Shown: positions 34,328 through 39,283 of the stretch, in pieces
Layout: each line of letters starts with the position of its first letter
Numbering within the stretch: the first letter of the stretch is position 1
Origin: an uncultured Oscillospiraceae bacterium
GTDB lineage: Bacteria > Bacillota > Clostridia > Oscillospirales > Oscillospiraceae
Length of the DNA: 39,283 bases
Direction: 5' to 3'
NCBI GenBank assembly: GCA_947588955.1
Contig: CANPYX010000022.1
Location: forward strand, 1-39,283
Program-made: the position numbers and the translations under genes
Notes under the pieces: model-generated
Seen by the model: only the letters and a program-made list of their open reading frames with translations
Database searches by the model: none
Told to the model about the DNA's origin: nothing

Positions 34328-34603
34328 TCAAACTTTTTTGAGGTCGCTGTCTATGACGTGAAAGAGGCTTTCGGTGGGCGTGTGCTTGGCCCCTGCCTCA
34401 AAGACGGAGCGGATGCGGAACAGCCTGCCGCCGATATACATCTCACGGTAAATTTGGGACTCTCCATTGGTGCTCTCGGAATACTCCGTGTGCTTGAAGC
34501 CTGGGAACATCTTATTGCCGCCCATGTAGCGCCATTCGCTCACGTCGCTGGGTTTGTAGCCGCCGAGCATGCCGGTGGCTTGATATTCTTCAAATTCTGT
34601 CAA
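34328..34603 (-). CDS. small conserved-looking protein between relaxase and recombinase
   Basis: This 91-residue protein, reading TEFEEYQATGMLGGYKPSDVSEWRYMGGNKMFPG, then YSESTNGESQIYREMYIGGRLFRIRSVF, has no motif I recognise. The start is TTG 34603, 8 nt after a strong AAGGAGG; no ATG with a ribosome site fits. Its place next to the recombinase and its own good ribosome site suggest an element-specific accessory or regulatory factor, perhaps in a position like that of TnpW or TnpV, but without similarity I can see. Confidence 0.6.
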   Translation of the reverse strand: MTEFEEYQATGMLGGYKPSDVSEWRYMGGNKMFPGFKHTEYSESTNGESQIYREMYIGGRLFRIRSVFEAGAKHTPTESLFHVIDSDLKKV

Positions 34604-34616
34604 TGAAAATTCCTCC

Positions 34617-35924
34617 TTAGTACATTTGTTGTGACCATGTAGGTTTCTCGTCCTCGTGGTCGTCGGGCTTGTGGCCCATGGCGATGCGCTTGCGCTGACG
34701 CTCACGGTATGCTTTGGAGTCGATGTGCTGACGCATGGATGTGGCATCGCGGACCGGGCCGGTGTCGGAGAGAGCAGCCACGGTCACAGCAGTCGAGATA
34801 AGAGCGTTAGCAACAGGGTCGAGAGTGAGGACGCTATCGCCGTCAGGATGATTGAGTTCCTGGCGGTATGCGTCAAGTCTCGCACGGACTTCCTCGAAGC
34901 TCTCTCCATGTTTTCGGTGCTCGTAGAAAAACTCTCGTGCAGTTTCCCAACCTGTTCTGTCAGAGACAGGACGCGGTTGTTCAGGCTGGTCATCTGGTTT
35001 TGTATTCTCTTCGCGTCCTCGGTCGTCGTCAGTGTCGTGAGCGTTTCTTCTATCCTTTGCTGCCGCTGGAGCAGACCACTGAGGAGCGTCAGCACCTCTA
35101 TTTGATTGGGTTTGTTCAGGGCCTTCAGTTCCTCCAGAGACTTGGGCCTGTCGGATTGTGAATTCATGTTCCATGTTCTCCTTTAGATATTTCGTTTCGT
35201 GTAGTTTGTTGTCACGGCAACGTTGCTTATCCGATATTGTGTAGGTGATGTACTTGCGCTCGTCGGTCCACTTGACCTGGTAGCCCACGCTGCGCATCAG
35301 GTCAATGAACTCGTCCTTGCTTCCGGCGTAGGACATGCACAGGTCGATGGTGGACATGAGGGCGAACTTCCAGCTCTGACTTTTTTCCGCCGAACGATAC
35401 TCACGGGAGGACATGGGCTTATCCTTTCGCTCCCGTGGCGGCTCGAACACCGGCAGGCCCAGCTCGGCGCAGATTTGATCGTTGACCATTTTCAGTTGCT
35501 GGATCACGTCGCCGTCCACGTGGAGCTTGCGGCCCGTCTCGAAGTTGACGCTGTTGATGATGAGGTGGGAGTGGACGTGGTCCCGGTCAGTGTGGGTGCA
35601 GACCAGCACCTCGTGGTCCTTGAACTGCTCCGCCAGCTTGAGCGCGGCGGCGTGAGCAGTCGAAGGGTCCACCTCCGCGCCGCTGGGGAAGCTCTGGACC
35701 AGGTGGTAGAACATCCTGCCGCCGTCCTTGTGGTAGAGGAGCTTGGTGTTGAGGAAGTCGTCGTAGGCCGAGGCGGCCTGACAGTTGACGCCGGTGACGA
35801 GCTGGCGATTCTGCCACATAGTTTTATCATCCCGTGAGACGTACTTCATCACCGACCTCATGCACCCACGGGTCTGACTGCTCTTCGAGCGGCTGGAGTA
35901 GTTGACGAAGTTGATGATTGCCAT
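34617..35924 (-). CDS. mobA: relaxase (MOBP-like) of the outer element
   Basis: The 435-residue protein begins MAIINFVNYSSRSKSSQTRGCMRSVMKYVSRD, with a likely catalytic Tyr28. The histidine motif is THTDRDHVHSHLIINSVNFETG (His111, 116, 118 and 120). After about residue 260 comes a charged, low-complexity linker rich in Glu, Gln, Asp and Pro, then a helical tail. The linker is the part that overlaps another gene in a second frame. ATG 35924 lies 5 nt after the mobC stop. An open frame continues further upstream through mobC but without a ribosome site. It is only distantly similar to the inner relaxase. Confidence 0.88.
   Translation of the reverse strand: MAIINFVNYSSRSKSSQTRGCMRSVMKYVSRDDKTMWQNRQLVTGVNCQAASAYDDFLNTKLLYHKDGGRMFYHLVQSFPSGAEVDPSTAHAAALKLAEQFKDHEVLVCTHTDRDHVHSHLIINSVNFETGRKLHVDGDVIQQLKMVNDQICAELGLPVFEPPRERKDKPMSSREYRSAEKSQSWKFALMSTIDLCMSYAGSKDEFIDLMRSVGYQVKWTDERKYITYTISDKQRCRDNKLHETKYLKENMEHEFTIRQAQVSGGTEGPEQTQSNRGADAPQWSAPAAAKDRRNAHDTDDDRGREENTKPDDQPEQPRPVSDRTGWETAREFFYEHRKHGESFEEVRARLDAYRQELNHPDGDSVLTLDPVANALISTAVTVAALSDTGPVRDATSMRQHIDSKAYRERQRKRIAMGHKPDDHEDEKPTWSQQMY
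34784..35167 (-). CDS. MobB-like protein encoded in a second frame inside the relaxase gene
   Basis: An open frame of 127 codons lies wholly within the relaxase gene in another frame of the same strand. It has its own ribosome site (AAAGGAG, 10 nt before ATG 35167). The product has a soluble head, a heptad-rich coiled coil (about 24-85; LLSGLLQRQQRIEETLTTL and NNRVLSLTEQVGKLHESF) and a C-terminal membrane helix (about 105-127; SIILTAIASSLSTLLLTLLS). ColE1-type plasmids encode MbeB/MobB, a coiled-coil membrane protein that stabilises the relaxosome, in the same overlapping way. The relaxase frame here is low in complexity, as expected when another frame carries the information. Confidence 0.65.
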   Translation of the reverse strand: MNSQSDRPKSLEELKALNKPNQIEVLTLLSGLLQRQQRIEETLTTLTTTEDAKRIQNQMTSLNNRVLSLTEQVGKLHESFSTSTENMERASRKSVRDLTHTARNSIILTAIASSLSTLLLTLLSRLL

Positions 35925-35928
35925 TCGC

Positions 35929-36234
35929 TCACCTGCCCTCCTGCATCTCGCGGAGCGCGCGGCCAATCTCAGAGAGTGACTGTTGTACGCCGTCGAGGTT
36001 GACAGCGTTGAGCCTGCCCATGTTGCAGAGCACAGCGAGCTGATTGACGTTGCTGCCGATGCGCTTCAGCTCCGTGAGCACTTCCTTGAGTCCATCCATG
36101 ACCACCACCTGTTGACCGAGACAGCACTGAGTGACGTAGTCGCTTTGGGAGAGGTGAGCTTTCTTCGCCTCGGCTCGAATGATTTCCAGCTCAAGTTTGG
36201 AGATGCGGATGCTTAGTGTGGTATCCTTTTTCAT
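35929..36234 (-). CDS. mobC: MobC-like relaxosome accessory protein (outer element)
   Basis: The 101-residue protein begins MKKDTTLSIRISKLELEIIRAEAKKAHLSQSDYVTQCCLG, a ribbon-helix-helix DNA-binding region. The MobC signature LKRIGSNVNQLAVLCNMGRLN follows at about 56-76. ATG 36234 is preceded by GGAGGTGG; the longer open frame upstream covers the oriT-like region and is not expected to be translated. It sits directly before the relaxase. Confidence 0.85.
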   Translation of the reverse strand: MKKDTTLSIRISKLELEIIRAEAKKAHLSQSDYVTQCCLGQQVVVMDGLKEVLTELKRIGSNVNQLAVLCNMGRLNAVNLDGVQQSLSEIGRALREMQEGR

Positions 36235-36256
36235 TTTCCACCTCCGTATTAGTGGG

Positions 36257-36348
36257 TGCGGGCTACTGCCCGCAAATGCGTTTGGCGGGGCGCCGGGCAG
36301 GGCCCGGTGTACAGACAAACGCGATGCTTGCCTCTCCCAAGGGGAGAG
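36257..36348 (-). other. candidate origin of transfer of the outer element
   Basis: The 211-bp gap between the ATPase gene and mobC holds a cluster of inverted repeats: TGCGGGC with GCCCGCA (36257-36274), GCGTTTG with CAAACGC (36278-36284 and 36316-36322) enclosing CCGGGC with GCCCGG (36293-36307), and CTCTCCC with GGGAGAG (36332-36348). The place just before mobC is where oriT is expected. The last hairpin, followed by TTTTT on the + strand, may instead be a terminator. Confidence 0.45.
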
Positions 36349-36445
36349 TTTTTCCTCTGCCGTAACCGCGCTGAAAGGCTCAAAAAGGCAGGTGGCCGAA
36401 TGTGGGCGCTGTTGCCGCAACGTGCGGCTTGTGGGTTGGCTGGTG

Positions 36446-37519
36446 TCACGATGCCACCTCCAATGTTGCTGGCGCACCTGCGGCGACGTGTGCGGTCACA
36501 GGGTCGATAGTGCCGATGTTTCCGGGGGCGGGAGTATCGTCACTATCGGCACTCACGAGCTCGATGATCCGCTTGCCGTTGCTCCGTCGGAAGACGGCCT
36601 CGATGCCCGATTTCTTTAGAGCCGCATCGCTTTGCAGGAGCTTCCGGGAGAGCGTCCGGGTGCTGATGTTCTCAGTGCCGGCAGGGTCGATGCTGTTCAC
36701 CAGCTCCGTAGGAGTGCCGATAAATTTTCCGTGGGTCTTCACGAAGGCAGAGAGCAGAGAGAGTAACCTGTCAGGGGTATTGGGTTGTAGCAGCGTTTCC
36801 TCCACGTCCCAGACGTTGCACTCGCTCCGAACAAGAGACAGCTCCCGGTACTCAATGTCCCTACCGATACAGTAGAGCGTTGCCCGCCCGCTGCCTCGCC
36901 CGTCCTCCACGAGGGTGAAGCTGGAGTCCACCGCTCCGCTGATGGCGGTGGTTCCGGAGATTCGTTTGAACACATCGTCGTCCGCGTTCTCCTTTCGCAG
37001 ATGGTGGATGAGCAGGATGGCGAGGCTGTGAGCATCGGCAATCTTCTTCAGTGCCGAGAGGTCGGAGTAGTCGTTGGCGTAGGTGTTGTCTCGCTTGGCG
37101 CTTCGCACCATCTGGAGCGTGTCGATGATGACCAGCGACGTGTCCGGGTGTTCGGTGAGAAATGTCTCCAGCTGTTCCTCCAGCCCCGCGCCCACGACAC
37201 GGCTCTCCGTGCAGAAGTGGACGTTGGCAGGAGCGTCCTCGGTGATTTCGAAGAGCCGGTTCTGTATCCGCAGGGTGGAATCCTCTAGGCAGAGGTAGAG
37301 CGTTGTGCCTTGGCGAACAGACATCCCCCACACCGGTTCTCCCTTTGCCACCGTCACCGCCAGCCACAGAGCCAGCCAGGACTTCCCCACCTTCGGCGCT
37401 CCGGCCAGGATATGCAGGCCCTGAGAGAGCAGCGAGTCCACGATGAAGTTGGGCGGACGGATGGGTACGCTCATCAGTTCCTCGCCGGTGATGGTTTTCA
37501 ATCTTTCAGTGTTTTTCAT
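36446..37519 (-). CDS. RepA-like AAA ATPase/helicase of the outer element
   Basis: This 357-residue protein is of the RecA/RepA hexameric helicase type. Walker A is GAPKVGKS (about 39-46), Walker B is SLVIIDTLQMV (about 127-137), and LAILLIHHLRK (about 168-178) is the following conserved strand with two histidines. A C-terminal winged-helix-like part follows (TRTLSRKLLQSDAALKKSGIEAVFRRSNGKRIIEL). Such ATPases support replication of mobilizable elements and plasmids. GGAGGATAAAA precedes ATG 37519. Last residues are Ala- and Thr-rich and overlap the oriT region's edge. Confidence 0.82.
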   Translation of the reverse strand: MKNTERLKTITGEELMSVPIRPPNFIVDSLLSQGLHILAGAPKVGKSWLALWLAVTVAKGEPVWGMSVRQGTTLYLCLEDSTLRIQNRLFEITEDAPANVHFCTESRVVGAGLEEQLETFLTEHPDTSLVIIDTLQMVRSAKRDNTYANDYSDLSALKKIADAHSLAILLIHHLRKENADDDVFKRISGTTAISGAVDSSFTLVEDGRGSGRATLYCIGRDIEYRELSLVRSECNVWDVEETLLQPNTPDRLLSLLSAFVKTHGKFIGTPTELVNSIDPAGTENISTRTLSRKLLQSDAALKKSGIEAVFRRSNGKRIIELVSADSDDTPAPGNIGTIDPVTAHVAAGAPATLEVAS

Positions 37520-37648
37520 TTTTATCCTCCTCCATGTTCTTACGGGACTTTCCTTTCCCGTGATCTCATGTTACAATGATTCCGGAGCTTTCTACATAGT
37601 GCAGTGATCTTTTTTGAGATTTTTTTGAAAATAATTTGAAGGAGCGAC

Positions 37649-38863
37649 ATGGAGAAAAAGAAAACGCCCGGACTCACTGTAACGGAGGAGCCGGGCGGGA
37701 TGATACGAAAGCGGTTATTGGATTTTGACGGGACGTTGCTTTTGGACGAGACGTTACTGCCTCACGACGACCTGATCCGTTTTACGGACAGGCAGTTGAA
37801 GAAATATCTCAAACATCTCGACGAGATAGAGAAGCACAGCCTCTTTGCGGAGTCACTGGGCGTTTCGGAGTTGGATTACCGAGATGCGGTTGCCAAGTGC
37901 TATGCCGTGGCGGACATCTTCCGGGAGAGCTTTCCCGAAGCGTACTTCTTCACGCGATATGCGCTGGACAGAGTGTCGGAGAATAGAGACGACGGCAGCG
38001 CCCTGTTCCTGCTCCAGAACGGTATGCGGATGATGTATGCGGCGCGGACGTTGTATCTCACCCGCGTGCGGATGCGTAACGTCATGGAGGTGTGCTTCGG
38101 CAACACGGATGGCATGACGCAACAGGAGCGTTGGGAGCACACCATAGGCATTTACCCTCAACTTCGCAACTATGGATTTTCGATGGACGGGAACGAGGAG
38201 CAGGGTGTCAGCGAGCATGAGGTCAAATCTCTCATGGAGCTGTACATCTTTGAGCTCTGCGCGGTTTTACGTTCCAGTAAGCGCATCGCCAGATGTCAAT
38301 ACTGCTGGCGGTATTTCGTACCGAAGACGAACAAGAAAACAGACTACTGTGACTGCAAGTGGAGCGGCGGGAGTACTTGCAAAAAGAGAGGGCCGAACCT
38401 GAAGCGCAAGGACGGCCCCACCGAGGACAAATATCTTCTCGCCTTTAAAAGGCTGCGCGCCCGGTTTTATGAGCGTGAGTACCGTTACTACGCTACCGCT
38501 CCCGGCAAGACCGTCCCCGGCGGATACGAGGACTGGATCGAGAAGGCCTGCGAGGCCAGAGACGAATATCTGGAGGGCAGGATCACCGGCGAGGAACTCC
38601 TCCGCCGCATCAACCCTGAGGAGGAGCCTCTGGACGCGCAGCTGGAGCCTGAGCCGTTCTCCATTCAGAAGCGCCTCTCCCTCACCCCTTGGGACAAGCT
38701 GGTGGAGCGCGACATCTCTTTCGACCCCCGGCGTCACTATGAAACGATGCAGTTCCTCGACTTGGGAGAGAAAAATCCGCAGTGGAAGCTCATCACCGCG
38801 GAGGAGCTGGAGCGAGACGCCAAACAGGGAAAGGTGAGTTTGAGGGAGAAGTATAAGAAATAG
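37649..38863 (+). CDS. DUF6076-like zinc-finger protein of the outer element
   Basis: The protein has 404 residues. A central zinc-binding region reads ARCQYCWRYFVPKTNKKTDYCDC (about 214-236) and is followed by CKKRGPNLKRK, a pattern known from CGNR-like and DUF6076 proteins of clostridial mobile elements. The N-terminal 200 residues are helical and acidic. The C terminus is rich in Glu and Pro and then basic. It points away from the transfer genes, shares a 130-bp intergenic region with the ATPase gene and has a GAAGGAG site. It may be a regulator or accessory cargo; no function is known. Its stop codon is within a few bases of the element's right border. Confidence 0.65.
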   Translation: MEKKKTPGLTVTEEPGGMIRKRLLDFDGTLLLDETLLPHDDLIRFTDRQLKKYLKHLDEIEKHSLFAESLGVSELDYRDAVAKCYAVADIFRESFPEAYFFTRYALDRVSENRDDGSALFLLQNGMRMMYAARTLYLTRVRMRNVMEVCFGNTDGMTQQERWEHTIGIYPQLRNYGFSMDGNEEQGVSEHEVKSLMELYIFELCAVLRSSKRIARCQYCWRYFVPKTNKKTDYCDCKWSGGSTCKKRGPNLKRKDGPTEDKYLLAFKRLRARFYEREYRYYATAPGKTVPGGYEDWIEKACEARDEYLEGRITGEELLRRINPEEEPLDAQLEPEPFSIQKRLSLTPWDKLVERDISFDPRRHYETMQFLDLGEKNPQWKLITAEELERDAKQGKVSLREKYKK

Positions 38864-38867
38864 AAAG

Positions 38868-39283
38868 AACATTATGGAGATGTTAATCCCAAGGTTCTCA
38901 ACTCGTTCACGAAATGCGAACCAAACCCGCGGTCTTTGACATGACAACAGCTAAGATTTCCGCCCCAACGACAACATCTTCTTCAAGTGAGATGCGAAAA
39001 ACATAGGTTAGGACGATGTACAGAACCACGTTGGCATTGTGGAGACGGTGGAAAACGGATATGTTTACTCAGTAGAGAGCAACTCAGGTGACAGAGGCTG
39101 GGAGGATTGATATACAGTCGGATATAATGAAATCCTTGGCTATGGTGTGTTATATCCACAAAAGCATACGGTGTCTTATGTGCAGAAAAAATTTATGAAA
39201 AAAAGGGTAACCGTCAACCCAGCCCACATCTTCCCTTCACCCGAACTCTGTGAAACAATGTACAGGAAAACCAGCGACTCTAC
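38868..39283 (+). pseudogene. decayed CHAP-domain amidase/hydrolase gene, 5' end missing
   Basis: In one frame the sequence reads IPRFSTRSRNANQTRGL, HDNS, DFRPNDNIFFK, DAKNIG, DDVQNHVGIVETVENGYVYS, VESNSGD and YTVGYNEILGYGV. This is the C-terminal half of a CHAP domain, with the catalytic His in QNHVGIV and the later NSGD. Five in-frame stops interrupt it (38937, 38952, 38988, 39009, 39108), four of them where the family has Trp or Tyr. The catalytic Cys part is absent; the outer element's border lies immediately upstream. After 39111 the frame stays open to the window's end. Confidence 0.75.

Noticed and set aside
35223-35837. A 204-codon open frame on the plus strand opposite the outer relaxase
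   Set aside because: It overlaps the conserved histidine-motif region of the relaxase, has no ribosome site, and its product is a Val- and Leu-rich shadow.

Overview
The window looks like a chromosome segment of a high-GC, Gram-positive clostridial gut bacterium, most likely of the Oscillospiraceae/Ruminococcaceae type. The grounds are the gene content and order (mutS2, an HPr-like gene, uvrC, rsmD, coaD, then a division and cell-wall dcw cluster), a DAP-type MurE motif (DNPR), strong AGGAGG ribosome sites, and mobile modules of the Tn4451/Tn1549 style. No tRNA, rRNA or CRISPR array was seen.

Bases 1-2200 hold the 3' end of a GNAT acetyltransferase resembling AAC(6') enzymes. A self-contained YtrA-type repressor/ABC-transporter operon follows, whose promoter is overlaid by a perfect 15-bp inverted repeat. 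Bases 2250-8750 carry mutS2, a Crh-like HPr paralogue with Arg in place of the phosphorylatable His15, uvrC, rsmD, coaD and a coiled-coil protein.

Bases 8860-21600 are the dcw cluster: mraZ, rsmH, ftsL-like, a PASTA-containing class B PBP, murE, mraY, ftsW, murG, murA, divIB/ftsQ and ftsZ. It has a strong promoter with a periodic MraZ-box candidate at its head and a separate promoter before ftsZ. murF and murD are absent from their usual places. A membrane zinc-ribbon protein, a small lipoprotein and a structured GC-rich intergenic block follow (21.8-22.9 kb).

From about 22.93 kb to about 38.87 kb the window is mobile DNA, and it is nested. The outer element is a small mobilizable element transcribed mostly leftward: a RepA-like ATPase, MobC, a MOBP-type relaxase with an overlapping MobB-like gene, a small ORF, and a large serine recombinase; a zinc-finger DUF6076-like gene points rightward. 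Its recombinase gene is cut in two. The N-terminal 65 codons lie at 34059-34253 and the C-terminal part at 23003-24496. Between them sits a second, complete 9,560-bp element (24497-34056) with perfect 10-bp terminal inverted repeats and a 2-bp AA/TT core duplication. Removing it on paper restores one uninterrupted recombinase frame of about 562 codons.

The inner element carries an XRE regulator, a PAP2-like membrane protein, sigma-like and HTH regulators, a likely oriT, MobC, a relaxase, accessory transfer proteins, a replisome organizer, a DnaC-like ATPase, TnpW, and its own TnpX-type serine recombinase. Neither element encodes a type IV secretion system, so both would need a helper for transfer. 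The sequence therefore shows one mobile element that has entered, and at least for now disabled, the recombinase gene of another at a conserved coding motif. The right flank (38.87-39.28 kb) is a decayed CHAP-domain gene.
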